A DNA stretch of 64,000 nucleotides from Chionis minor (Eukaryota > Chordata > Aves > Charadriiformes > Chionididae). Location: assembly GCA_013398295.1 (NCBI GenBank), contig VZSF01001417.1:124001-188000 (forward strand), given 5' to 3'. The position numbers and the translations under genes were made by a program. Within the stretch, counting starts at the first letter, position 1, and each line of letters starts with the position of its first letter. Below are positions 10,691 to 24,178 of this stretch, one piece after another. The notes beneath the pieces are model-generated. The model saw only the letters and a program-made list of their open reading frames with translations. It searched no databases and had not been told where the DNA came from.

Positions 10691-13600
10691 GCTAGCTACC
10701 TGCTGTTTAGGGGTACCAGTTTGTTCTTCTTGCTTCAGGGATCCCTGTATGCTTTTGCCACGTGGCACCTCACCCCTCTAAGGCAAGTCTCTGCCCAACA
10801 CATACTGATGCATAACGGCTTCTTTAGAAGATCTAAGTGTCATTTTTCAGAACTGAGGAATTGAGGAGTTCATGATGTTCCCATGATGTGTTTCTTTAAA
10901 GTCATTCAGTTGCCAAGGGTATGCCTGTACTTTGTATTCGAGGAAGATGTAAACTTGTTCTGGTGAGGGTGCTGATAAGAAGGACTGCCTCCCACAGAGG
11001 AGTTGCCTGTGTTAAATATGTATAGGCTGACTAAACAAGATCCATAGGGAATATTAAATTGTTTTAATAACTGGAGTGTAAGGACAAAGAAGAGGGAGGA
11101 ATGTACGTGCATATTAATGGCAAAACCAAAATGAAATAATACGGTAAAACATCTTTGACATTTGCATGCTTGTGACGTGATGTTAATACTAGACCTGAAG
11201 ACAGCCAACAGGGAAAATTCTACATAGACTAAGAAATGCTCCCTATGAAAGTCCACAGGACTACAGCATATTCCTCTCAACTTCTTTCTTTATGTTTGTA
11301 TTTACAAAGCCAATATAAGATTCAGAGAACCCTACCAAAATTCAGTTGTTCAGATGTAATTTATGAAACTTCAGCAACTGTGAATGTAGCAAGCTAGAGC
11401 ATGCCTCTGCTGCATCATTTGTACTGAAAGCCTGATGGTCGTGGGGGGAAAGTATGGGGTCAGTATCCACGTGATAAGAATGAAATACAAATCGAATGCA
11501 TTCCTGTTGCCTACTCAGCAAGGACACTCTTTGTGTTTTGCTTCATGAAAAATCACTCAGTGTTGATTACCAACACTGCAGCACTGATTATCTAGACTGC
11601 AGGCAAGCTGTTTAAAGCTGAAAGGATGAGAACAAAACCCCTAAAAAGTGCCAGAGACAGCAAACAAATATCTCTCCTCAGCTCCTGGGGACACAAGTGT
11701 CTCTGTGTATGACACATACAGGGTGTAACACACCATCACATGTGAGTGGGACATGGGACTCAGCCAAGATAATATTTCTATTCTCATTACCTATGAAGTA
11801 AATTCAGATTTTGTCCATCTGCTACGTCAGATGGAGCTTGTTCAACCTAAACAATGTGGAGACAGGTCTATCCCTTCTAGTGCCTTTAGGAAGAGCATAA
11901 ATAAAATTCTGGAACATACTCCTTGCAAAGTCCCCTTCACATTTCCTTCACGGGGATGGAAAATGCTGCCCTCTGCACACATACACATAGTCTTATACGT
12001 GAAATAATCAGGGAACCATTCACCAGGCAGACTGGATGCTGGGATCCCTGCCGGAAAGAAAGGGCCCATCCATCTCTTATGCCCAGCACTGGACCCTAGA
12101 GTCTCAGGCAAAGCAGCCCATCATTTGCAGGACTTCACAGGCTGGGACATCTTAACCTTCAAAGCCAGGCAGCACTGATAGGCCACTGATTCACCATGGA
12201 TATAGAAAGTTTCTTACACATTTTTTCTTGCATGGTGGGGAGACACATATCTCTCTGATAACTCCACATTGGTGTCATGGGTATAAAAAGACATTTTCAG
12301 CATCCAAGCAAAAGTAGTGATGGTCTGAGACAGCTAAACCCCTCAGATACGCCAAACCAAGCAGGAATACTATGCATCTTCATTTAATTTTAGGCATCAC
12401 AGACTGCAGATTTTCTTAACTTTTGTTTCTATCTTCATTATAATCAACCACAAACAACCTCCAGTAATCCTAGTTACTCATTACTATGAAGTTTTCTTTA
12501 CTGTGTTTCATGTTTGTTATTCCCCGTACACCATATGTTAATCTTTTTTAAAATAGGCCTTGAGCTCACCCTAGAGTATAAGAAGTTTTGATTTTTTTAT
12601 CTTAAGGGGGAAATGCAGATGATCTCCTTCCAAGTAGAGATCAATCATCTTTAAAGAAATTCTGTATTGGATTGTTCCTGCTTTTTGCTTAGTTTCCCTT
12701 TGAAATAAGAAAAGAACATTTCAATTTGAATGTTATTTCAGTGATTGTCTCATATTAAAACCACAACTCAATAACTATGGAAGAAGGCAGGTAAGAAGAG
12801 ACTTTCAAACCAAAAAAAAAAAAAAAAAAAGTTTGTCCTGTTCTCACTGTCAAAGAGGAGCAGAAGATATTTCTGGAGGAAAAAGGTAAAAGCATCTCTT
12901 CACCATAGGTCCTCTCCCTTCCTCTCCCAGGAAGCAACTATAATGTTCTAGCAGCGCTTATTCCAAAACCTGAAACAAGTTCTTCAGGGCATCACTCATT
13001 GTCTGTGCCTTACCCTATCCCCAGCCGTATTCCTCAACCAGTGATGCAGCCCTCTTCTTCTGAAGTCGTGGGGAGTTTCACCTGAATCATGGTAGAGTAG
13101 GCGATGGGAACCAAGGGCTCCTACAGGCAAAAAACCCTAGAGTAGAACAATATGATAGCCATTTCTATTGACTCAGGTGCTACCTAGCCCCCAAAATACC
13201 AGAATAATTAGAAAAAAAAGCTTATGCAGAATCCCCCCCATCAGTACCCAGGCAATCAGTGTTTCTCATTTCAAACTCATTACCCAATCACAACTTTACC
13301 TCAGGATTTTGGTGTGTTTCTGAAAATAAATATGTTTTCTACCACCTCTCTCTTGTATAATTCATCAGACATTAGTGGCGTTGATATGGTATTACCTTAG
13401 ATGTTTTCCTAAACATCGCTTTCTATAACTATGCCTGCAGTCCTCATATTAATGGAGAAGAAAAGGGCTGGAGAACTGTCTTCTGTATTATGAAGATCTA
13501 CCTGCCATTTGGGTCTATCTGAATGGTCGAGTGAGATCCTTGATTTCTGGTGCATTCATCGTGTTTGGCTCAGTATTGGCATTCTAGCTGCCATTTCTCA

Positions 13601-14010
13601 GTGTTCTTACCCAGTGGGCTGTCCATGACGTGCAGTGGTGAAAAGCTCGCACTCCACGGCTCTTCCACAGCCCAGGAGACAGGCTGATAGGAACTAGTCA
13701 GACAAGTTGGCGGGAAACAGTTGTGGAGTCTTTTTCCCCCCCCAAGAATTTTTCCATCATTAACTACATCTTAAAGAGCCCAGAATTAAGGTGTAAACAT
13801 GCAGTAGGGGTCCAAAATTAGTCTTCTGTATATGCCATATGGAAGACTTGAAAAATTCATAGAAATAGGTCTTCTCATGTTAAACTGAACCAGGTGGGTG
13901 TTGAAATGACTATGCTCTGCCTATGATTCAGTCTCGTAGCAGTAAAAAAACATTCCCAGCAAGCTATCATTGCTGTATGTCAGGGCAGATCTTCCCTGAA
14001 TGCCAGATGG
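10685..14010. other. Non-coding stretch, nothing recognised
   Basis: AT-rich unique sequence without a supportable gene. An A19 tract lies at 12812-12830 and a C-run near 13737. Open frames of 60-125 codons are scattered on both strands without recognisable products. Confidence 0.6.
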
Positions 14011-14029
14011 AGGCTTTGCACAGAATCTG

Positions 14030-14340
14030 ACTGCAGAACGAGCACGACCGGCCCCAGGGCGATCCCTGCGGACACACAGCTTCTGCCTTTCCCGCCGGCA
14101 GCGCGGCGCAGCGAGCGAGTGGCTGCTGGGGATGCATCTGTGCTGCGCCCCCAGCCTCAGCCCAGGTTTGCAGCCATTTCTCTTCTCCGACAGAGCAGCC
14201 CCAGGGCTGCAGGGATTGCCTTTGGACACAGCAGCTTCCTAAGGAAGGCTGTGCTGTGCTCACCCACTCGCCTCCGCACCCCATCTCTGACTTGCCTGGC
14301 TGCCGTTTGGCTGGACCCAGGGATCTGCTTCCCTTACGGC
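14030..14340. other. CpG-rich islet
   Basis: The first 100 bases or so (to about 14130) hold about 12 CpG by hand count, including GCGCGGCGCAGCGAGCGAG; the rest is GC-rich with fewer CpG. Open frames run through it on both strands (for example 13967-14410 minus and 14000-14242 plus), but GC-rich sequence has few stop codons and the peptides are not recognised. It could be a small CpG island marking an enhancer or promoter, or a remnant of an unrecognised insert. Confidence 0.4.
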
Positions 14341-17300
14341 ACTCCTTGCCATCTTTAGCGGCTCTGGGCTCTCCCCCACCAAGCTTTTTGTCCCCACGTT
14401 CTTGAAGCAAATTTCATTATGCAACTTTCCAAAGCTCTTGGGCAATCTGCTTTCATTCTCCCACTTTCCTTTCCTTATCAGTATTTATACTCTTAACTCC
14501 AGTACCTCATTCTTTACACATGGCATGTCCCTCTTTCTAATGCTTGATTACTTTTTTCACTCACTTATTCAGAGTGACCTTTTTCACTCCTAGTGTATTT
14601 ATCGCTAGATGGCTCTCATAACCCTTGGGCATATTGTCATTTATCTTTCAACCCATTCAATTCCCTCTCGTTCCAATCCGCCTCTGCCTGGTATCCCTTT
14701 TGTTCCTTCAAATATTGTGCTGCTGAAAGCAAAGCATTTTAAACACTAAAAAAAAAATAGTAATTAATTGTTGCCTAGCTGCTTCCCCACTATTATGTTT
14801 CCAGTGGTTGCATTTCCTTAGAGATAGAAGAGCCAGATGCTTTCAATATGAATGACTTAAATGTTAGATTGAGGGAAACAGCGGCAAGGCAAAAATTGGA
14901 TGATGACACAGCAGAGGGGCTGGGAGGACAATGCGGCTGCTGCCTTTACCATCCAGCTGCCAGTGCAGTAGGTGGTACAGAAACGTCAGGTTGCATCAGG
15001 CCACATACGATTCACCTGTTGTATCTCCCCAGGGAGAAAACTAAGGCAAGAACAGATTTATTCTAGAGGAAGTGTGAACACAACTTCTGGATCTTAATAA
15101 CCTGTGAAGTTTTTGAAGCAAAGCTTCACAAAGTGATGCAATCCTTCAATCCCATCCTCACTTCTTTCATGCACCATGAAGGGTATCAGCCACACCCTAA
15201 ACTGGAAACCATATTGTTCAGTTCTTTAATACAGCTTGTTCTATTTATATCTAGCTAAAGCTGCTGTTAACACGCTGCATTCAAAGTCACTTCATGAAAA
15301 ATCGACTAGATCTTTTGTGATGATGGACAAGAATCTTTGTACCATAAATGGAGTCCCAGAACCAAACTTGTTGGCAGTTTTTGTGCCTTCAGTATTTTTC
15401 TGGCTGTGACTGACAATATTTTTTGAACCTCAGTTGCAAAGGCTCACTACAGGATGGACTCCAAGAGCCGGTAGTCTTCTTCCTTGTACAATGAGTCAGT
15501 TAAATCGGCCTCTTTGTTCTGTACAGAAAGGTGAAATGAAATTCCCTTTTCTTCCCACTTTAACGTATAACATAAACCAAACAGTCAGTTACTAAGGATT
15601 GTTCTGCTCAACCAAGATGATAAATGCACACTGGAAGCCATGACTGGGAGTAAAGTATCAGCCAGCTGTGTTGACTGAACTGTGCTGCATTAACCCATCC
15701 ATTGCACAGAAAATGCATTTTCAGCACTTGTAAATGGCAATCTCAAAATATCCATCAGCCTGAATGTACTGTTACATATTTACTTTAAGGAAGTTTAATC
15801 CCTGAAAGAAAGCCTTAAAAGCAAGACACACAGTAAAACAGATATACTTGCACAGTGACTGACTTCCATCACCAGGATTTTAGTCTATTAGGGTGAAAAT
15901 ATAAGAATCAGTGGAGAACGTACCCACATTTCAACATTTGGTCCAGGTCAAGAAACAGTTCTGCAATTCCCAGCTATACTTAAGCCTATGTGAGGCTTTG
16001 TTGCCACCATTGCTCCTACTGAGCAGCCAAGGCAACCCAAAAGTCCTACCACTCTGCAGGTCTCCTTTTCCGTTCCAAGAGGGGGGAGCACACTTTACTT
16101 CCTCCCAGCCTTGGCAGAAGAGCTTGCCACGTCTTCCTTCCTGAAGGCAATATTTGGAAGGCTTTCTACACATAAATTAAGCAAGCCAGGTTAGTGTAAG
16201 CCTCCTGCGTTCTTTTTCTGCTTCTTCTGGGCTGATGCTAGCTGAGCTTCATGAAACACTGAGTCCCAAATTTAGCACTCCAGCACTGTGTGCCCCTCTC
16301 AGGGCTGTTGTTTCAGGCTGCCTGCAGACCCAGGCATGCACCAGCTTGCAATTACATTCATCTTGTCAAGTTTTGCCTCGCAAATACAGCTGATGGAAAC
16401 TTGTATTTTATTATGAATAGAAGTTTAAATAGTGATCTAATCTGAGCCAGCACTTTAAGGGCCTGCAGTACCTGTGGTTTAACCAGCAGAGACAGCTGTG
16501 TAACATGCAGGCAGCAGCAAGTCCCATGGCTGCTCATCCCGTTTTCCTGCTTTTACCCTAACATAACAGTTTCACTATAACTGGACAGCAACAGAGAGGA
16601 ATTCACATGACATTCCCCCTAAAGCGCAACGAACGATACCATGCTACAGGCTTCATTGGACTGCAACTATGGATGAAGTCTTTAAGCAATTCTATAAATA
16701 CAGTAATTTGCCTTTTTTTTTTTCCCCCCAATCTCATTAAATAAGCATTTTACCCTTTTCATATATTTGGGTTGGGTCAGAAATGTTAAAGTCCTCTACT
16801 GTGTTTCAATATCTAAAATAATACAGTGCAAGAAAAGTACCAGAGTAAAATGATGAACTATTAATATTCTCTTTGGAAACAGATTCAGTCGCACCGCACT
16901 CATCTACTGAGGTACATGCAAAGAATCTGGCATCCCCAGATTAACTTTTTTCATTTTCTGACAATGTCCCGACTTCTTTTTTGGGACAGAAATCATACCC
17001 CAACAACATCCATTGCTTTTGGCCATGGATGAGGTAAATTAGTATAACACAGAAAATATGATGCTTTTCCTTCTGTTTGGTTGTTCCTTTGCTCTGTGTT
17101 TTACATAAACTTTTTTGGGCTTTCCAACTAGCTTTATTCAGCTATTGCTTTATTTCTAGGGAAAATATAATTGTGTATTAGAGAAGAAACAGGAAATACT
17201 ATTAAGAAGTGGTTCCTCAAAGTCAAAAGAGGGGACTAAATTCAGGAGCCTGTGTGAGTGACCCTGTTTTGGGTGCACCCAGAATCAACCATCACTCTGT

Positions 17301-20300
17301 TGACTCAGGAGCAGCAGGTTAGCTCACAACCCTTTTGGCGACCAAGTCTCTGATTTTGGTACCTAAATGAAGAAGCAGGTGCCCAACTGGAGTTAACTCC
17401 AGAGCCATCAGTTCCTACAGTTCTGAGCGACACCCACACCCTTGTCTTCCCAAGCCCTCACATGGGCTCTGAGACACAGCTCCCACTGCAGCTTCCGGTG
17501 ACACCTCTTGCTGTCACGCAACTGCACGTCCAAGACCATCCTCATGACAGAACCTGACACTGGACAGGCAAAAGCTTAATTGTACGTTAAAGAATCCTAA
17601 TGGTTCAGGAAGCAAACTATAGATAATCCATCTTGGTATCCAAAATATCCACCAAATATACCAGGTTTTCTTGTCTTCGGGGAAAAAACCCTGGATCATA
17701 AAGTGTGGCAGGTTCAAGGCTGTAAGGATAGTGGCAAAGCAGTGGTTAAAACTAGGATTTGAAGCAATTCAAGTTTCACGAGTTGGAGGACTTTCATATG
17801 TGTTTTAAATGTAAACTTACTTAGGAATTCCCAGACTAATTTTTATAGGTTGAATTATTTAGAAAACACTGTTTTCTCTCAAGGATTCTTCCCTTAGGTA
17901 ATTGATAAATATTTATAATCCAGATTCCCTCTTAATGAAGATTTTTGCCTGGAAATAACAATTAAGAGTCTTTGTCAAACTCCCAAGTTGAAAATAACTG
18001 TCATTCAAATGTTATTGTTTTTGAGTATGTGTAAAATATTGCCTTCCAAGATCCAAGGAAAAATCTTTGTTGGCAAGTTGTTTGAAACAATGCCTAACTA
18101 AATGTGAAGGGGCTTGTCTTAACAGCATACCAATGAGGTGTAACTGGCAATCAGGTGTGACTTGTTTAACAAATTAACAATATGTTTCTCTAATAGGAAA
18201 TTTGTTGCTCCATATTCAGCATTGAAGATTTGCAGCTACTTAAAAAAAAAATCTACAGAGACTTTCAACATAATGAAGGTTAAATTTACTTTGAAATTCA
18301 TGACGGCCATATAAAAGCAAACTCGCAATACTGTACATCTGGAAAATCACACTTTCATGAAATTCTTTAAGCCTTTTGTTAAGGATAACTCATTTACACC
18401 TAAAAAATAAATGAGAATTGATCGCAATATCAGTAACAGCTGCATCTCATTCTGAGGTTTTTGTGTTAAAAAAAATCAGATGTCTTAACCTCATTCTTAT
18501 TTGATTTGTAAATCTTTCTGAAGACAAGAGGAAAAGAAATTTGAGGTTTACAGACAATTGCAATTCATTCCATACAACTGATCTGTTCCTGTTTGCTAAT
18601 TCCATAAATTATTGCGGCACTTATCAACTTGCTGCAAGTGGCCATTTCTGAGCAAGTTTGGTCTTATCATAAATGTCTATGCTTACTCAGCTCAGTGAAC
18701 AGTCATCTCTCCACCTGCATCCAAGCAGCTGAGATGTGATGGCCTCTGTGTCAACAGGCTACCTGTTTCCATAGCCTGCATCTGCTCCCTAGTATCCCAA
18801 AGCTGCAGAAATATTTGGTGAAGAACCATAGGCTGGAAGAGCTTTTCACTGAGGCTTGTTGCTCTGAAGTCATGAAAAATGCTTTTGTTGTTCTTGCTAC
18901 AACTGTTTTTTTATCTCCAAACATCTGTACGCTATATGATGTTGAAAGATACACAAATACACCTCCTCCCTTTTTAGCAAAGATGAGCATTATACGTTAC
19001 ACATCTAAATATGTTTAAAACCAACATGACAAGTGGTCATAAAATGCACCCATAGAAGACCATCTTCAAAGTCTAATTTCCAAACCTCCCAGTGTCACAT
19101 TTCATCTTTTTTCTTAGTAAAACTATCCATCCAAATGGACATAGATCCCTGAAAAAGCCACCTCCATTTCAACCACTGCTTTATTTTTTTATAGATTGTC
19201 AATAAAGCTTATAAAATCTCTTTGAAAAATCCACATTATGGAGAAAATGAATAATCAAAAGAAACTGAAAGGAAATCCCACTTCAGACCACACCATCATG
19301 ATGGACCTTTGGAGAGGATTTTTTTGGTAAGGAGACAATTTCTGATTAAGTACTCTAAATACATCCTCTGCCAAATGGGAAAGTCTTGTAAATGCATTTG
19401 TATTATTGATCATTTTAATTTTGTTAATCTTTACATGGAAAATCACAGACTAGTAAAGGAATTCAACCCCTCCTCTGGGCTGTCTGGGTTTTTTCCCTGA
19501 TGACTTGTACTTCTTAATCTCCTAAGCAACAAGCCAGCTACAACTTCCCTTGAGAGACTATTGTCACCTTAAATTTATTTATTGTTTATAGTCTGAAAGT
19601 TTTTCCATGAGATGTGTCCTAAATGTTCCTTTCCCTTACTAAACAGAAGCCCTCCCTTTTCTGCGTTTGTCCCTTTTGGTCACCTGCAGTTTCCGACCCT
19701 CCTTAGCATGTTGATTCCTTGTTGTACTTTTCTCCATAACATCTCTCCTCAGTGCTCTTTAAATCCTTTCCAGCTCTTCGGTATCACTACAGGGACCAGG
19801 CTCATCTCACATATCTTAGAATAGCTGAAGCTTTAATGATCAGCTAAAACAAGACCCCTGCATTAAAGGCAGTAAAAATTAGATGAGTTAATCCCAGCAC
19901 AGGTGATCAGAAAAGATCACAACATCATCAGCACAGCAGCCTGCTTTTCTGTTTTAGTAAGATTTAACGTGATATGTTTAGTTTATGTTGAAGAATCCTG
20001 TGTGCCACAGAGCATTTAATAACAGCCTTGTTTTATGGGCATGCTTCTTTTCAGAGGAGAGTGAAAGACCATATAATTACCTCACTGGCCCAGAACCAAA
20101 CATTTGCAGAAAAAAACCCCAAAAACAGAATTGTACGAAGTGTGGCCAATTTTTATCTTTTCAACAAAAACAGAGAAATTAATATTTATCAGACATTTCA
20201 CTAAGAGTCATAAGAGTTTTCTGTTAAACTCAACAAAGGTTGAACCGTTCTTAGTGTTTAGGATACCATATTATTCTATGATAAAATGCATGCAACATAA

Positions 20301-20467
20301 TGCACATTTTACTTTCTTTTAAGTCGGCTTTCTTCAGTTTGAGATGTTACATTTTTTCAAAGCTAATTTCTAAAGCCAAATTCCACGACAGTGAAAGCAA
20401 CATGGACTGAAACCAAAACATTTATATCTTATTGTAAAGCCAAAGACAACGTACCACATTCTCCCAT
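14341..20467. other. Non-coding stretch, nothing recognised
   Basis: About 6 kb of AT-rich unique sequence. The only local structure noted is a perfect 16-base palindrome at 17387-17402. The stretch around 18100-18240 is AT-rich and free of low-complexity sequence, as conserved non-coding elements often are, but conservation cannot be judged from one sequence. Confidence 0.55.
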
Positions 20468-20552
20468 TTCTGATTCCAGCAATGAGTGATGAAAGTTTAG
20501 GGGCACAGCATAGCAGAATACCTAGCAATATAAAGAAAAAGGTAATACTTGG
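20468..20552 (+). repeat. Unnamed ~85-bp repeat, copy A
   Basis: This segment is closely similar to 23462-23550, about 3 kb downstream and in the same orientation. Shared blocks include CCAGCAATGAGTG, GAAAGTTTA, CATAGCAG, ACCTAGCA and AAAAAGGTAATAC. By eye the identity is about 85% with one short length difference. I do not recognise the family. It could be an old interspersed repeat or a local segmental duplication. Confidence 0.7.
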
Positions 20553-23461
20553 GAGTGCTCCTATTGTTACAGAATATTATTGCATGTAATCCACACATAC
20601 GGGGGAAAAAACCTGAAACCATTTGAAATATTTTTTAAAAGAAAATATAAGTTGTCCCTAGGATTCATTTTCACAGAAAAAAATATTAATATATCTTTTG
20701 TTATAAATCATATGAAATATCCCAAACAAAGCCAGTCAGTGCAGGTTCTTTTACTATGGAAAAGAAAAAGGCTTATTCTAACCCAATGAACATCTATCAG
20801 AGTTGAAATTGTATCATAAGTTATTAAATCCTACTGATCCTGCTAAGTGTGGGAGGTCTTCTAATTGCACTGTTCTACCGATTCTATTAACTTTTATGAA
20901 CTTAAGACCAAGTTTGGCTTTCAGGTATATTTGTGTAATTCCAGTGACATCTGTGAGAGCTCTACAAATACAAGATTTTAGTCTGATCACTGATTTCTGA
21001 CCATATTTATATCTCTCTGTCTTGAAAACTCATTCACAGAGGAGGATAAGCAAGTCCATACAGAGGGAGACACATAGACTTGTCAATAAATATATGTTTC
21101 TTAGAACTCCTACGAAGAGTGTGTTAGACCCACGTGAACAAGATGTTCTGGAGCTCTGGGGATAAAAAGGTCCAAATCCAGAAGATGGATTTGGACGACT
21201 GTCCTACTCGTCCACTGCAATGATCTCCTGTCAGTCCCAGAGGTGGCCTCATCAACCAGCAGCCCACCAAAGCAGGTGTGAGGTAGTGATTCTCAGGTAA
21301 TTGTGAAAACTGAAGACCAGAGAGCCCCTTTTTGGTCATCTGCTACATTCCAACAGCACTACAGGAGCTTAAATGCCAGGGGAAACATTTGTCGCAATAC
21401 ATTTAGCCTATAAAAGTAAAACAAACTCCGTAATACGTTTTAAATTTCTTAGAGTAATTGTTCTCTGCTCAGGTATATACTTTTTTTGTTTTTCAAGCCT
21501 TGATCCCCAGACTTGATCTGTAGCTCCAGACTTACATTGTCTTGACAGATATGCACTGACAAAGTTTTGTGTAATGTTATGCCCCCTGATTTTTACGGCC
21601 AAAGCCATGTAATCAATGAGATACAAATGCCATACATACTCAGGGAGGAAGGTGTGTATATGTCTTTGTGTGCATATATTCACATGTATACCTGTCTACA
21701 TATATACAATGTAATCACAATATAACAAAGATTTTAATTAAAAATGGAAAGAGGTTTTAATAAAGAGTTTTGTACTCTGTACTCTCCTTTTATAGTGCCT
21801 CGCTATGTATTTATGTGAATAGAAGAATAAAGCACAGCTATTGTATTTACTCTGGAGGTCTCATTATGCAAAGTAAAAATCTAAATTAATAAAAATGTTT
21901 TGCAAAACATGCTGGAGGTCATCCCCAAGTAGCCAGTATTGAGACTACAATGCCAGATGAATACTCAGGCCAAACAGATCAATTCTGCAAGGTTGTCAAA
22001 GATTTCTGATGTCATATATTAATCAGTCGTTACATATTTCAGATGGAAAAGGGTTTTCCCCAGAAATACTGCATATGGGAAATCCCATAGGAGAGATCAT
22101 ATGACAAGTCAACAGAATCATGGAGGCCTCATGCATCCCTAGGTACATTAACAAAATATATGACACGCTAAAATTTGAACTACCTAGCACCATGAGAGGG
22201 AACAGTTTGTTTGAAGAAGGTATCTGCCCACTGACCACTGCAACTACCTCTATTATGACTGACATTGCCGGGGTTTTACACTTTTTTCAGCCCATAGCAC
22301 TTACGCTGCTCTACTTTTAAAAACCAAACCCCCAGTTTGCCATGGAAAAGACAGAGGAGCCTGAAAACTGCACTGACCATTTCTGTCTTCATCACAGCAC
22401 AGAATGTATCAACTGAGAAATGCAGAGCATGCTGGTAGAAGATGTTAGTAATGAGCCAAATGAATCCCTGGTGTGACTTCACTCACTTCATTAGATCTAT
22501 CCCCAGGATAAATTTGTCCCAGCATACTCAAGACTCTAAAAGTTTTGAGCTGAAGAGAATAGCAGTACATGGGGAAAATTACAATCCTTCCCCGAATATT
22601 TAAACTGGATTGTTAAACCAGTGAATCTGATTCCAAATTATGTTTGCAGCTTGTTTTTGATATAGTCTCTTGAATCACTTTTACAGTTCCAGAAAGTGTT
22701 GCATGATCCAGCCAGCAACACGGTGCATTAATAAGCAATGAGCTATGCAGTCCTGTCAAAACAAGCTCATTAGTAAGTTGGCTGCTGGGTTTTTGCAACC
22801 ACTAGCTAAACTTTGGCAATATAAACAGGGGCACATACAGGGAGGTCCCACAAGCTGTCTGTACTTTAAAAGATTTAAGGACTTCTTTTTAAACATATAA
22901 ATAGGACCCAGCATCAATTTTCAGTAGTGCAAGTACAAAATAATTTTCCAAAAGTCTCACAAAAGCTTTATTGCAATTGCTAGGTAGAAAGTTTCTTCTT
23001 GTGTGATAAAAAAAACCAAAACCAAACCAAGCCCATAATATAAAGCAAAAATTATGTTTCCTGATATATTGTTAGGCTCATAAAACCTGGCTTTAGTTTT
23101 TCAGGGCTATAAACAAAGTAAGGCACTTTGATGCTGTGATGATTGGATGGTAACTAGAGGGCCACACAAGCTCATAATGTATATGAAGAGCACAATACAT
23201 TAAAAGTGCCTGTTTATGAAGAGCTCGCTGATTGCTTCTCCAGTGACTCAACCAAGTTTGTCCATGAAAATTAAAGGCTACGGTGCCTAGAATTGCTGTG
23301 CAAGACTGCGAGGATGCACCCAGACTACCCTAGGCAAACCCTAGTAAGTCCCATCAGAAACTTCAGGTAACAAAGAGAACTGATAGAAATGACTAAAACA
23401 TTTGAGTCTAAAAAAATACTGTCTATGGCAGAAATTCTGAATGTGTGGGTTTATTCTTGTA
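20553..23461. other. Non-coding stretch between the two repeat copies
   Basis: AT-rich unique sequence. An AT/GT-rich patch lies at about 21650-21710. A minus-strand open frame at 22023-22265 gives a hydrophobic 80-residue product with no recognised motif, and I do not call it. Confidence 0.55.
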
Positions 23462-23550
23462 TTCTGACTCCAGCAATGAGTGCTGAAAGTTTACAGAGGG
23501 CATAGCATAGCAGTACACCTAGCAGTGTAAACAAAAAGGTAATACGTAGG
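23462..23550 (+). repeat. Unnamed ~85-bp repeat, copy B
   Basis: Partner of copy A at 20468-20552, same orientation. Similarity begins at about CTGACTCCAGC and ends just after GGTAATACG, and then the flanks diverge: copy B runs into a TA-rich microsatellite-like patch at 23551-23590. No coding capacity and no recognised family. Confidence 0.7.
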
Positions 23551-23836
23551 CACATATATACACTTATATGCAAATATATATGCATATTTTAAAAATTCCC
23601 TTACACTTGATGAAAGTTGTTAAATTTTATCTATTTATCACCTGCCTTGGAATTCCAAAGGCTGTATTTATCCCATTCAGAGGCAGTGTCCACCCACCAA
23701 CACCACCTTCCCACCATCTACCTCTCAGGGTAGAGTCCCAGCTGTTTCTACATCCCCAGTGAACCACAGTCACCTGGGTGGCTTTTGAAACTACCTGCTT
23801 GGGCAGGAGGCAGGTGAGCATTTTTCTTGCCTGCAG

Positions 23837-23943
23837 AATCTGCTTCCCCAGCTACAGCCTTTGCCACCTGAAAGCTGCAGTGTCAGCGTTCCACCTACAA
23901 CCCATCTAGAAGGAAGAGGTCCTTCACAACATCACCTCCACTG
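23837..23943 (+). other. Candidate 107-base internal exon
   Basis: A pyrimidine-rich acceptor (TTTTTCTTGCCTGCAG) ends at 23836 and a near-consensus donor (CTG then GTAAGTG) begins at 23944. The 107 bases between are open in one frame for 35 codons, giving a proline-rich peptide that starts NLLPQLQPLPPES. The other two frames contain stops. I do not recognise the peptide, and no partner exon can be matched. Internal exons of about this size are typical of vertebrates, but good-looking pseudo-exons are also common. A non-coding RNA exon is equally possible. Confidence 0.25.
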
Positions 23944-24131
23944 GTAAGTGCCTTACCGCAAGGATGTGGTATCTCTGCTCTGTGAGAAAACATGATTTTT
24001 CTGAACGCATTACCTTTAACCTGTGAAACAAGCTGAAGTTTCTTATCTGCCTGCTGTGGAAATCACCCCTCTCCATGACAGAGACACTACTTCAGCCTTA
24101 TTACTTTCATTACATGCATTAGAATGCAATG

Positions 24132-24178
24132 TTTTTCATACACGGACACCGACATTTTTCATACATGGACACCAGACA
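24132..24178 (+). repeat. Two-copy 23/24-bp tandem duplication
   Basis: Two adjacent copies beginning TTTTTCATACA, then C or T, then GGACACC. The first is 24132-24154 and the second 24155-24178, differing by a substitution or two and one inserted base. This looks like a replication-slippage duplication that has since diverged slightly. Confidence 0.85.
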
